Shown here piece by piece: positions 32,479 through 42,625 of a DNA stretch of 64,000 nt; the stretch's first letter is position 1; the number at the start of each line of letters is the position of its first letter. Origin of the DNA: Carnobacterium mobile DSM 4848 (lineage in GTDB: Bacteria > Bacillota > Bacilli > Lactobacillales > Carnobacteriaceae); the NCBI RefSeq assembly GCF_000744825.1, contig NZ_JQMR01000001.1, positions 372,001 to 436,000 on the forward strand. Direction: 5' to 3'. The translations under genes and the position numbers were made by a program. Below the pieces are notes generated by a model. It ran no database searches and had not been told where the DNA came from. It worked only from the letters and a program-made list of their open reading frames with translations.

Positions 32479-33893
32479 GTGAAGTCACTACAAAATCGCA
32501 GAAAACATCGTGGTAAAGACCGAAAAGATGGCTTCTTACAAAGGGACAAGCTGGAAGCGAAAGAGTATGTAAGAGCGCGTAGTAGTGACAGCATGGAGAT
32601 GAAAGAACAAGATGGTATCACGTTAATAGATAAAGTCATAGAGAGTGGTAATCTATGGCAAGCGTATGAAAAAGTACGAAAAAATAAAGGAGCTCCAGGA
32701 ATAGATGGTATCACGGTCGAAGAGCTAGAGGACCATATGAAGAAATATTACCCAACGTTAGTACAGAAACTAAAGGACGGTACGTATAAACCTCAACCTG
32801 TTCGAAGAGTGCCCATACCAAAACCAGATGGTTCTAAACGTTATTTAGGTATTCCAAGTGTACTTGATAGAGTTGTTCAACAAGCTATTTTGCAAGTTAT
32901 CGACCCAATGATTGACCCCTATTTTTCAAATAATAGTTTTGGTTTCCGTAAAGGTAAAAGTGCCCATCAAGCCATACAAAAAGCGGAAGAATATTATGAA
33001 GAAGGGTATAGAATAGTGGTCGATTGCGATTTGAAAAGTTATTTCGATACCATCCACCATCAAAAGCTTAGAGCCTATTTAGAAGAATTTATCCAAGATA
33101 AAGTTGTATTAAAGTTAATCTGGAAATTTCTTCGCTCTGGGATATTAGATAAAGATATCTATATCGAAACAGATAAGGGGGCACCGCAAGGTGGCCCACT
33201 GTCACCTTTACTCGCAAATGTATATCTAAACCAACTAGATCGAGAACTAGAAAGAAGAGGGCATAAATTTATTCGTTACGCGGATGATTTCGTTATCTAT
33301 GTTAAAAGTCAGCGTGCTGGTGAAAGAGTCATGGAGAGTGTTACTGAGTATATAGAAAAAGATTTACGACTAACAGTAAATCAAAAGAAAAGCAAGGTGA
33401 CCACTCCAACAAAAGCGAAGTTTTTAGGATTCCATATTATGAACCACATGGGAAAGTTGGATGCCGACCTGCTAAGTCGGCACAACGAAGATTCAAAGAC
33501 AAACTTCAAAAACTAACTAGTCGTAAACGACCAGGAACTTTCCTGAACATTGTAAAAGAGATTAATCAAGTTACCGTTGGTTGGATTAATTATTATGGTA
33601 TCAGTTATATGAAAACCTTTATAGCAGAAACACAATCCTGGTTAAACCACAGGCTTCGGCAACTTATCTGGAAACGATGGAAGAAAGTTAAAACACGTTA
33701 TACTATGTTAAAAAGATATGGTATCCAACATGATGACGCATTAAAATTAGCTGCTTCTCGAAAAGGGTACTGGAGAACATCCAAAAACCACATTATTCAT
33801 ACAGCTATAACAAAAGACAGACTCATAAAGTGGGGATTAAAAGATTTATCCCAACTGTATGCGTCTGCCCAAACAAGATACTCAAGTTATTGA
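32479..33893 (+). pseudogene. ltrA: group II intron reverse transcriptase/maturase, frameshifted
   Basis: The frame contains RT motifs NKGAPGIDGITVEEL, RRVPIPKPDGSKRYLGIP, SFGFRKGKSAHQAI, GAPQGGPLSPLLANVYL and the catalytic RYADD, up to KFLGFHIMNHMGKL. At about 33459-33461 the frame breaks; the next frame continues CRPAKSAQRRFKDKLQKL through the maturase region WLNHRLRQLIWKRWKK and RKGYWRTSKNHI. One extra G in the GG at 33459-33460 would restore it, so a one-base deletion is likely. The start is uncertain: GTG 32479 lies too close to AGGAGG, and ATG 32593 or 32599 is the more family-like start. No endonuclease domain, as normal for class IIC. Confidence 0.9.
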
Positions 33894-33933
33894 ACCGCCG
33901 TATACCGAACGGTACGTACGGTGGTGTGAGAGG
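33892..33933 (+). other. group II intron domain V
   Basis: GAACCGCCGTATACC, a short GAAC loop, then GGTACGTACGGTGGTG form the catalytic hairpin. As remembered, this matches the domain V of the structurally solved Oceanobacillus iheyensis class IIC intron. The stop codon of the maturase overlaps its first bases. An intact domain V suggests the RNA could still splice if maturase is supplied in trans. Confidence 0.88.
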
Positions 33934-33969
33934 TCGGAACCGTAAGGTTCCTCCTACTCGTTTACAGTA

Positions 33970-34300
33970 GGGTATTATAAGTTGTTTTGCATTCACTGTC
34001 TAGCGTTCAAGCCCTGACCTCTCGTAAAAAAGAGGACTAAAAGGCCTAAAGTCACGCTATGCGTGCTTTATACTAGTCGACTTCTACGCTGCATTTCGCA
34101 TACCGTAACCGTGTAAACAGCTAAAGCTGGAAGTCTTCCAGCAATTGCGCAGTATGCTCATTTGCTGGTGCTTTAAGAGATTCATCTCTTAGAATGCCAG
34201 TATAAGGCGATGAAAGAAGCGTTGCTCCACAAGTCGTATTTCCTATTTTTACGGAGGGCAAGATGGGTTTGTCCCGCTTTTCTTGTTCGGGTTGCTAGGT
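33970..34300 (+). other. hairpin-rich stretch without a gene
   Basis: Between the intron and the next gene. Hairpins seen: CCTCT/AGAGG (34018-34035), CACGC/GCGTG extended by AAAG/CTTT (34047-34070), GCTGGAA/TTCCAGC (34126-34142), and CTGG..TAAGAGA/TCTCTTA..CCAG (34165-34200). GC content looks higher than in other spacers here. It lacks the conserved signatures of RNase P RNA, tmRNA, SRP RNA or T-boxes. It could be an unlisted small RNA, a dispersed intergenic repeat, or debris from an element. Strand is a guess. Confidence 0.45.
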
Positions 34301-34315
34301 AGAAAACAGAAAATC

Positions 34316-34324
34316 TGTTATACT
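34316..34324 (+). promoter_or_regulatory. probable extended -10 promoter of the unknown gene
   Basis: TGTTATACT is an extended -10. It overlaps a small inverted repeat AACAGA-AAA-TCTGTT (34305-34319) that could be an operator. No good -35 is visible at standard spacing. Confidence 0.45.
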
Positions 34325-34356
34325 TTAATGGTTCATAATGATAGGAGGCAGTCGAG

Positions 34357-34953
34357 ATGACTTTATATTCATATATTGGAGTTGAAAAAGTGTTACCTAC
34401 ACATGCTCCAGAAAATTCAAATACCGTAGCATTAATTGCGCGTGATACCTTAGATCCAGGAGTAACAGATGAAATGGTATTAAGCTACATTCAAAACCAA
34501 ACGCAAGATGCTTCCATTACGATGGAACAAATCGAATTCTATGATACAGAAGCAGAAATTGTAGGAACTTTTGAGATTCTTGAAGAAGTAAAAAAAGGAG
34601 CAATCTTAAAGCATTTTAATTCTCCGTTTGTATACCAAACCTCTGATTTTCCTGTATGGGAACCGATTGAGAATGATACAGAAGTGCCGGAAGGTTTTAC
34701 GACAGCAAACGTGATGGAGTACCTTAAAATGATGGATGACGCACGTGCAGTAAACGCTACGCAACAACAAGGTTTGCTGTATGTCTTAAATAACTGTTTT
34801 GAAGACACGAATAAAGTAGAACTTTATAGTTGTTGGGATGGTGAAGAAACAAAACGCGAACAATTCCGACGAACTGTGAAATGGGAAACAGTTAAGGAAA
34901 ATCCTTTATTATTAGAAATGCGCGAAAAAGAGTTTATTGTGATTGAAAAGTAA
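34357..34953 (+). CDS. uncharacterised 198-residue protein
   Basis: An intact frame with AGGAGG before the ATG. The protein is acidic and soluble, without signal peptide or membrane segment, and I do not recognise a domain. The sequence is mixed alpha/beta with YSYIGVEKVLP at the start, an Ala/Gln-rich patch (ARAVNATQQQG) near residue 130-140 and YSCWDGEE near 160. It has its own probable promoter and a strong bidirectional terminator, so it is a monocistronic unit between rbfA and truB. Confidence 0.8.
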   Translation: MTLYSYIGVEKVLPTHAPENSNTVALIARDTLDPGVTDEMVLSYIQNQTQDASITMEQIEFYDTEAEIVGTFEILEEVKKGAILKHFNSPFVYQTSDFPVWEPIENDTEVPEGFTTANVMEYLKMMDDARAVNATQQQGLLYVLNNCFEDTNKVELYSCWDGEETKREQFRRTVKWETVKENPLLLEMREKEFIVIEK

Positions 34954-34959
34954 ATGACT

Positions 34960-35012
34960 CGTAACGAAAAACGGCTGCCTTTCAAAAAGAAAGGCAGCTT
35001 TTTTTCGTTACG
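34960..35012. terminator. long bidirectional terminator
   Basis: Outer arms CGTAACGAAAAA and TTTTTTCGTTACG enclose GGCTGCCTTTC/GAAAGGCAGC with a five-base loop, more than 20 pairs in all. T-runs exist for both directions. On the right it would have served the now-decayed degV. Confidence 0.9.
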
Positions 35013-35064
35013 AGAATCAGTCTACAAGGTTGTGGATTTTATTTCTTCTAAAACAGCTACTAAT

Positions 35065-35278
35065 CTTAGACATAGCAGCCCAAAGTTCAGTGAACTGTCC
35101 GACTGCAGGTTGAACTGATTTTGGTAATAGTGAGCTAGCGGTTTTTTGCAGTTAGGTAATCATAATACAGTTCTTCTTCAATCATTGAGAGAAAAGAAAT
35201 AATAGTAATCTCGTATTTCTCTTGTTCCTCTTTTGATAATTGAACAGTTGAATCTGACACAATTTTAATTAATTTCAT
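35065..35278 (-). pseudogene. degV remnant (fatty-acid-binding DegV family)
   Basis: On the minus strand, ATG at 35278 starts MKLIKIVSDSTVQLSKEEQ, the DegV N-terminus, and runs 47 residues to a TAG at 35137-35135. After a frame change, 35133-35065 encodes SLLPKSVQPAVGQFTELW, matching the next conserved DegV block (LPKTSQPAVGQF type). An intact DegV has about 280 residues, so an internal stretch and about 200 C-terminal residues are lost. This is a decayed gene ending near the shared terminator. Confidence 0.72.
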
Positions 35279-35420
35279 TTGGACTTCTCTTCAATAACAT
35301 TTATAAACTATTTTACTGCTTTTTCCTTCAGGTTTTCTAGAAAATTTACTCCATCTTGTGCATTAGAAGCTTTAGTTTTGCACAAGATTCTCTTAGGTAT
35401 TTTCGCGAAACTTTGAAATA

Positions 35421-35429
35421 TGGTATACT
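35421..35429 (+). promoter_or_regulatory. probable truB promoter (-10 region)
   Basis: TGG-extended TATACT at 35424-35429, about 34 bases before the truB ATG. The -35 is weak. Just upstream, CTTGTGC and GCACAAG form an inverted repeat (about 35353-35387). Confidence 0.5.
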
Positions 35430-35462
35430 GATAAAGTTAAAAATGGAAAGTAGGGATCTAAT

Positions 35463-36380
35463 ATGGAAGGTATTCTCCCATTATGGAAAGAACGTGGCAT
35501 GACAAGTCATGACTGTGTATTTAAATTGCGTAAAATATTAAAAACAAAAAAAATTGGCCATACGGGCACATTAGATCCAGATGTAGACGGAGTCTTGCCT
35601 ATTTGCATTGGAAATGCTACAAAAGTTGTTGAATACATGATGGAGACGGGTAAAGGCTACATCGGTGAGATTACATTAGGTTTTTCTACCACAACAGAAG
35701 ACAGCAGTGGGGACATTGTAGAACAGGTTCAAATGAATGAAGTACCGTTAGTAACAGCAATCGATCAAGCGATGGCCGCGATGGAAGGTACTATTCTTCA
35801 AACGCCTCCTATGTTTTCGGCAGTTAAAGTGAATGGAAAACGGTTATATGAATATGCACGAGCTGGTGAAACTGTGGAACGTCCGAGCAGAAAAGCGACT
35901 ATAAAACGGTTTATCCGTACTTCTGAGCCTGTGTTAGATGAAGCAGCGCATACGGTTTCTTGGCGATTCGAAGTGGATTGCGGCAAAGGGACATACGTTC
36001 GTACATTGGCGGTTGATTTAGGCCTAGCCCTTGGTTATCCAGCGCATATGTCTGATTTAACACGCATCTTAAGCGGCACCTTTAAAGCCAGCGACTGTTT
36101 GACGCTAGACCAAGTTGCTGAAAAAGCAGCTAACGGTACCATTCAAGAAGCGCTATTTCCATTAGAGTATGGTCTGAAAGAACTCGCTTCCACTCATATC
36201 GATCAAGCGTTATGGGATAAAGTCAAAAATGGAGCTGTCCTGCCTTTAGCTGCTTTTGGAGAACAAACCGATTTTCCGGTAGTAGTCATGTACCAAAATC
36301 AAGCATGGAGTATTTACGATAAACACCCAACTAAAGAAAACCTTTTAAAACCAGTCAAAGGTTTACGTAAATTTCAATAA
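35463..36380 (+). CDS. truB: tRNA pseudouridine-55 synthase
   Basis: 305 residues; converts U55 in the T-loop of tRNAs. The catalytic Asp is in GHTGTLDPDVDG (about residue 38). KVNGKRLYEYARAGE and DCGKGTYVRTLAVDLG are typical TruB motifs. It precedes ribF with a 15-base gap, so the two form an operon. Confidence 0.97.
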   Translation: MEGILPLWKERGMTSHDCVFKLRKILKTKKIGHTGTLDPDVDGVLPICIGNATKVVEYMMETGKGYIGEITLGFSTTTEDSSGDIVEQVQMNEVPLVTAIDQAMAAMEGTILQTPPMFSAVKVNGKRLYEYARAGETVERPSRKATIKRFIRTSEPVLDEAAHTVSWRFEVDCGKGTYVRTLAVDLGLALGYPAHMSDLTRILSGTFKASDCLTLDQVAEKAANGTIQEALFPLEYGLKELASTHIDQALWDKVKNGAVLPLAAFGEQTDFPVVVMYQNQAWSIYDKHPTKENLLKPVKGLRKFQ

Positions 36381-36395
36381 AGGAGTTTTTTAATC

Positions 36396-37331
36396 ATGGA
36401 AATTATAAAATTGCACCATCCTTATACACAAGATCAAATTCCAGCAGGAGATGTTGTACTGGCACTTGGTTTTTTTGATGGTGTTCATAAAGGACATCAA
36501 GAAGTCATAGGCAGAGCAAAACAAATAGCTGCAGAAAAAAAATACAAATTAGCAGTGATGACGTTTAATCAGCACCCATCAATTGTTTTCAAAAAAATTG
36601 CGGTGGAAGATATGCTTTATTTATCAACAGTTGAAAAAAAACAAGCGATGATGGCTGAATTAGGAGTAGACATTTTATATGAAGTTGATTTTACATCTGC
36701 TTTTGCAGCTTTAAAACCACAACTATTTGTAGATCAATACATTGTAGGATTACATGCCAAAGTAGTAGTAGCCGGTTTCGATTATACTTATGGCAAAAAA
36801 GAAATTGCTTCAATGGAACAGTTGCCCAGTTATGCTGATGATCGATTTGAAATTGTAGTAGTTGAAAAACAAATGAATGAAGAATCGAAAATTAGTTCAA
36901 CTCGGATTAGAAAATGTTTAGATAGCGGGAACATTGAAGAAGCTAATGGTTTACTTGGATATATTTACGAAACTGCTGGTCGAGTTGTTCATGGAGATGC
37001 GCGTGGACGTTTACTCGGGTTTCCAACAGCCAATATTGAAGTAACAAAGAATGTGCGTTTACCTCGTGTAGGTGTCTATGCAGTAAAAATCCGTGTTGGA
37101 AAAAAATGGTTTTTAGGAATGGCTTCTATCGGTCACAACATCACATTTGAAGCCAATCGGCCTTTAACGGTCGAAGTCTATATTTTGGATTTTGAACAAG
37201 ATATTTATGGAGAAAAAGTAACAGTTTTGTGGCACCATTATTTAAGAGATGAATTAAAATTTGATTCAATGGAAGCATTGATCGAACAGCTAAAACAAGA
37301 TGAACTAGATACCCTGAACTATTTCAAATAA
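36396..37331 (+). CDS. ribF: bifunctional riboflavin kinase/FAD synthetase
   Basis: 311 residues making FMN and FAD. The N-terminal nucleotidyltransferase has ALGFFDGVHKGH and SSTRIR near 165-170; the C-terminal kinase has GRLLGFPTANIE and a typical end. Co-transcribed with truB; AAAGGAG precedes the ATG and a terminator follows. Confidence 0.97.
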   Translation: MEIIKLHHPYTQDQIPAGDVVLALGFFDGVHKGHQEVIGRAKQIAAEKKYKLAVMTFNQHPSIVFKKIAVEDMLYLSTVEKKQAMMAELGVDILYEVDFTSAFAALKPQLFVDQYIVGLHAKVVVAGFDYTYGKKEIASMEQLPSYADDRFEIVVVEKQMNEESKISSTRIRKCLDSGNIEEANGLLGYIYETAGRVVHGDARGRLLGFPTANIEVTKNVRLPRVGVYAVKIRVGKKWFLGMASIGHNITFEANRPLTVEVYILDFEQDIYGEKVTVLWHHYLRDELKFDSMEALIEQLKQDELDTLNYFK

Positions 37332-37349
37332 ATTGAATAAAGTATCTTT

Positions 37350-37387
37350 AAAAAACAGCGACGTTAGTGTGTAGTGGCTGTTTTTTT
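37350..37387 (+). terminator. terminator after ribF
   Basis: AAAAAACAGC pairs with GCTGTTTTTTT around an 18-base loop containing a few more pairs. Ends the truB-ribF unit. Confidence 0.8.
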
Positions 37388-37531
37388 ACTAGAGTAAGGG
37401 TTTTATAAATTTTTTTGCCTTTAATTAAAAACGACGTTACTTGATAGGGTATGGAAATGAAAATAAAACGAACAGGAAACAAGAACGCCTTATTTCGAAA
37501 AAGAAGAATTATAAAAATTGAAGTTAAATCG

Positions 37532-37560
37532 TTGACAATTCACTGCATATTTGGTAAATT
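37532..37560 (+). promoter_or_regulatory. hrcA operon promoter
   Basis: Consensus TTGACA (37532-37537), 17-bp spacer, TGG-extended TAAATT (37555-37560). The CIRCE operator lies 10 bases downstream, where HrcA would block elongation or initiation. Confidence 0.85.
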
Positions 37561-37570
37561 AATACTTGTG

Positions 37571-37597
37571 TTAGCACTCTTTAGTTCCAAGTGCTAA
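37571..37597 (+). promoter_or_regulatory. CIRCE operator
   Basis: TTAGCACTC, nine-base spacer, AAGTGCTAA. The right arm differs from the consensus GAGTGCTAA at its first base. Binding site for the HrcA repressor, 17 bases before the hrcA start. No second CIRCE is seen before dnaK or dnaJ. Confidence 0.93.
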
Positions 37598-37614
37598 AAA
37601 AGAGGTGATGCAAT

Positions 37615-38652
37615 ATGTTAACAGAAAGGCAAATTCTCATACTAAAATCCATCATAATTCTCTACACAAATTATGGAACACCAATTGGTTCTAAAACATT
37701 AATGACAGAAGCGGGTTTGGAATTTAGTTCTGCTACGATTCGGAATGAAATGGTTCATTTGGAAGAATTAGGTTTTATTGAAAAAACGCATTCTTCATCA
37801 GGGAGAATTCCTTCAATTAAAGGGTACCGTTTTTACGTCGACCATTTGATTCATCCGATGGAAATCCAAAAGAAAGACTTGATGACAATTAAAAACTCAT
37901 TTAGTAATGATTTCCATCAGTTAGATGAAATTGTTGTCCAATCTGCGGAAGTTCTTTCACAATTAACTAGTTACACAGCTATTTCTTTGGGACCTGAGTT
38001 AAAGGAAAGCAAATTAACCGGGTTTCGTCTCGTTCCTTTGAATGAACACCGTGTAATGGTTATTTTAGTTACTGATAAAGGACACGTAGAAAATCAAGTT
38101 TTTTCTTTACCAAGAACCATTCAACCAAGTGATTTAGAAAAAATGGTGAATATTTTTAATGAACAGTTAGTAGGCCATACCTTGATAGAGGTATTTCGAA
38201 AGCTGGAAACTGAAATCCCTATACTAATTAATAAATACGCTAAATCAACAGCAGGAATCGTCACGATTCTGGACAATATCATTCTTCAAGCCGGTCGTGA
38301 TCAAATACACGTAGGAGGCCGAATGAATATGTTGGATTATTCCATGGGATTAGGCGTTGAAAAATTCAAATCTATCTATTCATTAATGGATGACCAACAT
38401 GATTTAGCTCATTTATTGACTCCTCACCATGATGGAATCGAAGTTAGGATTGGCCAAGAACTAGATGAAGATTTGCTCAGCGAATTCAGTTTGATTACGG
38501 CAGGTTATCACGTTAGAGGTTATGGAACAGGATTGATTGCTTTATTGGGGCCTACCAGCATGCCTTATTCAAAAATGATTAGTTTAGTGGATGTATTTAG
38601 AAATGAGCTTTCAAAAAAAGTAATGGACTATTACCATTCAATGGAAGACTAA
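37615..38652 (+). CDS. hrcA: heat-inducible repressor HrcA
   Basis: 345 residues. N-terminal winged helix (LTERQILILKSIIILYTNYGTPIGSKTLM, SSATIRNEMVHLEELGFIEKTHSSSGRIPS), then the GAF-like dimerisation region. It represses its own operon through CIRCE and is kept active by GroE in relatives. AGAGGTG precedes the ATG. First gene of hrcA-grpE-dnaK. Confidence 0.97.
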   Translation: MLTERQILILKSIIILYTNYGTPIGSKTLMTEAGLEFSSATIRNEMVHLEELGFIEKTHSSSGRIPSIKGYRFYVDHLIHPMEIQKKDLMTIKNSFSNDFHQLDEIVVQSAEVLSQLTSYTAISLGPELKESKLTGFRLVPLNEHRVMVILVTDKGHVENQVFSLPRTIQPSDLEKMVNIFNEQLVGHTLIEVFRKLETEIPILINKYAKSTAGIVTILDNIILQAGRDQIHVGGRMNMLDYSMGLGVEKFKSIYSLMDDQHDLAHLLTPHHDGIEVRIGQELDEDLLSEFSLITAGYHVRGYGTGLIALLGPTSMPYSKMISLVDVFRNELSKKVMDYYHSMED

Positions 38653-38672
38653 TCAAAAAGGAGTTATAGACA

Positions 38673-39230
38673 ATGACTGAGAAACAAAAAGAAACAGTAA
38701 ATGAAGAAGTGGTTGACGAAGCTGTTGAACTGAATAAGCAGCCAGAAAACTCAAAAGAAGCCAGTGAAGAAAATCAAGTAGATGAAGTAACACAATTAAA
38801 AGCAGATTTAGCTGAAAAAGAAGACCAATATTTGCGTCTACAAGCTGAACTGGCTAATATACGTAAACGCAATCAAAAAGAAAAAGAAGATGCTGCAAAA
38901 TACCGTTCGCAATCTTTAGCAACAGAATTATTGCCAGTAATCGATAATCTAGAAAGAGCGCTAGCAATTGAAGTGACGGATGAAGAAGGACAAAATTTGA
39001 AAAAAGGGCTAGAAATGGTCATGGATTCTTTCAAAACGGCATTAGAACATGAAGGAATAGAAGTCATTGATCCTTTAAACCAACCTTTTGATCCTAACTA
39101 TCACCAAGCTATTCAAACCGCTCCTTTAGAAGAAGGGCAAGAAGCCAATACAGTTGTAAATGTATTTCAAAAAGGTTATTCTTTAAAAGAGCGTATTCTA
39201 AGACCTGCAATGGTCATTGTAGCTCAATAA
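38673..39230 (+). CDS. grpE: nucleotide exchange factor GrpE
   Basis: 185 residues: a charged disordered head, a long coiled coil (about 45-100; LKADLAEKEDQYLRLQAELANIRKRNQKE), then the beta domain FDPNYHQAIQT and YSLKERILRPAMVIVAQ. Releases ADP from DnaK. Follows hrcA by 20 bases. Confidence 0.97.
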   Translation: MTEKQKETVNEEVVDEAVELNKQPENSKEASEENQVDEVTQLKADLAEKEDQYLRLQAELANIRKRNQKEKEDAAKYRSQSLATELLPVIDNLERALAIEVTDEEGQNLKKGLEMVMDSFKTALEHEGIEVIDPLNQPFDPNYHQAIQTAPLEEGQEANTVVNVFQKGYSLKERILRPAMVIVAQ

Positions 39231-39283
39231 ATTAATTAATTAGTTGTTAAAAATTAAAAAACTAAAAAATGTAAGAGAGGTAA

Positions 39284-41116
<1,833 letters not shown>

Positions 41117-41138
41117 TCAACAAATTGGATGATGAAGT

Positions 41139-41171
41139 AAAAAGCCAAGGCAAAATGCTTTTGGCTTTTTC
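41139..41171 (+). terminator. hairpin between dnaK and dnaJ
   Basis: AAAAAGCCAA (41139-41148) pairs with TTGGCTTTTT (41161-41170). An intrinsic terminator or attenuator that would lower dnaJ expression relative to dnaK. Confidence 0.82.
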
Positions 41172-41254
41172 TTCTAGATATGCTATGCTCATAAAGGCTA
41201 ATTGGAGTGTAGACTGAAGATAAACAGTATCTTTTGTGACAATGGAGGGAAATC

Positions 41255-42406
41255 ATGGCAAAAAGAGATTATTATGAGGTATTAGGAGTTTCGAAAAGTG
41301 CGACAGATCAAGAGATCAAAAAGGCATATCGTAAGCTTTCTAAACAATACCATCCAGATATTAATAAAGAAGCAGATGCAGATGAAAAATTCAAAGAAAT
41401 CTCAGAAGCATATGAAGTTTTGAGCGATGCAAACAAGCGAGCTGCTTATGACCAATACGGACACGCAAGTACTGATCCAAACTTTGGAGCTGGTGGCGGC
41501 GGTTTCGGTGGTGGCTTCGGAGGCGGCGGCTTTGGCGGCGGTGGTTTCGAAGATATTTTTGAATCCTTTTTCGGAGGCGGTGGGCGTTCAGCTAACCCTA
41601 ATGCTCCACGTCAAGGAGAAGACCTTCAATATCGGATGGACTTAGAATTCGAAGAAGCTGTTTTTGGAAAAGAAACAACTATTCAATACAACCGAGAAGA
41701 TGAATGTGGAACTTGTCATGGAGAAGGTTCGAAGCCTGGCACCCATCCTGTTACTTGTACAAAATGTCATGGTTCTGGTACGCTTAATGTGGAACGCAAC
41801 ACACCGCTTGGCCGTGTGATGACTCGCCAAACCTGTGATGTGTGTAACGGAACAGGAAAAGAAATCAAAGAAAAATGTCCAACTTGTCATGGTTCTGGAC
41901 GTGTGAAGAAAAGACATTCTGTTAAAGTAACGGTACCAGCCGGTGTTGAAGATGGAAACCAAATGCGCTTAAATGGACAAGGCGAAGTGGGTAAAAATGG
42001 TGGACCTTATGGTGATTTATATGTGGTTTTCCATGTGAAACCGAGTGACTTATATGATCGTGAAGGTTCAGAAATTTACTATGAGTTACCTATTAGTTTT
42101 ATTCAAGCCGCTTTAGGGGATGAGATAGAAGTACCGACAGTTCATGGAAAAGTTAAACTGAAGGTTCCAGCTGGAACCCAAACAGGAACTAATTTCCGTT
42201 TAAGAGGCAAAGGAGCACCGCGACTAAGAGGAACTGGTAACGGGGATCAACATGTCACAGTTAAATTGATCACTCCAAAAGACTTGTCTAATAAGCAAGT
42301 AGACATCTTACGCGAGTTTGCAAAAGCTAGCGGGATTGAAGTAACGGAACAAGAAGAAAGTCTTTTTGGAAAAGTAAAAGATGCTTTTAAAAAAGATCGA
42401 AAATAA
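41255..42406 (+). CDS. dnaJ: co-chaperone DnaJ (Hsp40)
   Basis: 383 residues. J domain with HPD (YHPDINKEA), a Gly/Phe-rich linker (about 75-110) that makes a locally GC-rich DNA stretch, four zinc motifs [24 protein letters not shown] and CPTCHGSG, then the C-terminal substrate domains. Stimulates the DnaK ATPase. GGAGGG precedes the ATG. Confidence 0.98.
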   Translation: MAKRDYYEVLGVSKSATDQEIKKAYRKLSKQYHPDINKEADADEKFKEISEAYEVLSDANKRAAYDQYGHASTDPNFGAGGGGFGGGFGGGGFGGGGFEDIFESFFGGGGRSANPNAPRQGEDLQYRMDLEFEEAVFGKETTIQYNREDECGTCHGEGSKPGTHPVTCTKCHGSGTLNVERNTPLGRVMTRQTCDVCNGTGKEIKEKCPTCHGSGRVKKRHSVKVTVPAGVEDGNQMRLNGQGEVGKNGGPYGDLYVVFHVKPSDLYDREGSEIYYELPISFIQAALGDEIEVPTVHGKVKLKVPAGTQTGTNFRLRGKGAPRLRGTGNGDQHVTVKLITPKDLSNKQVDILREFAKASGIEVTEQEESLFGKVKDAFKKDRK

Positions 42407-42417
42407 ACAAATTAAAG

Positions 42418-42455
42418 AAAGAAAAACCTAAGCATTTTTGCTTAGGTTTTTCTTT
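42418..42455 (+). terminator. terminator after dnaJ
   Basis: A 17-bp perfect stem, AAAGAAAAACCTAAGCA with its complement, around a TTTT loop. The ISLre2-family element begins 20 bases later. Confidence 0.92.
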
Positions 42456-42465
42456 AGGAACAAGT

Positions 42466-42474
42466 CGACCTCTG
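42466..42474. repeat. 9-bp target duplication, left (CGACCTCTG)
   Basis: CGACCTCTG is repeated exactly at 44298-44306, directly flanking the element. A 9-bp duplication is what ISLre2-family elements make. Confidence 0.85.
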
Positions 42475-42625
42475 CTTAGTGTAAAATTTTTGGTGGTAGA
42501 GAATTTAAAACATTCAAAGCCGAACAATTCTTGTTTTTTTATGAAATTGACAAAAAAAGAGGAAAGTCATTACAATACAATTATAGGTTCGTACGCCTAA
42601 ATATAATCGTAGAGGATGACTTTCC

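Larger units (their letters stand above)
32092..33965 (+). mobile_element. class IIC group II intron
   Basis: Begins GTGCGCCCGGCATGGGTG, the class IIC 5' end, followed by conserved domain I pieces (AAGGGTGTCC, GGAATCTGAAGGAAGC). It encodes a reverse transcriptase without an endonuclease domain, and ends with a IIC domain V at 33892-33933 and a small domain VI (GGAACC-GTAA-GGTTCC). The 3' boundary is placed near CTACTCG at about 33960 with an error of several bases. Insertion right after an intrinsic terminator's T-run on the same strand is the known IIC target rule. The RNA looks complete, but the protein is frameshifted. Confidence 0.92.

Noticed and set aside
32106-32488. Several short minus-strand frames at the 5' part of the intron
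   Set aside because: They overlie conserved catalytic RNA domains of the group II intron and lack start signals.
34155-34300. 56-codon open frame on the minus strand through the hairpin-rich region
   Set aside because: No ATG, no ribosome-binding site, and no recognisable protein; kept only as a note.
33970-34340. RNase P RNA or tmRNA
   Set aside because: The conserved RNase P core (GAGGAAAGTCC type) and tmRNA ends (GGTTCGA...CCA type) are absent on both strands.
41485-41590. GC-rich tandem repeat
   Set aside because: It encodes the normal Gly/Phe-rich linker of DnaJ.
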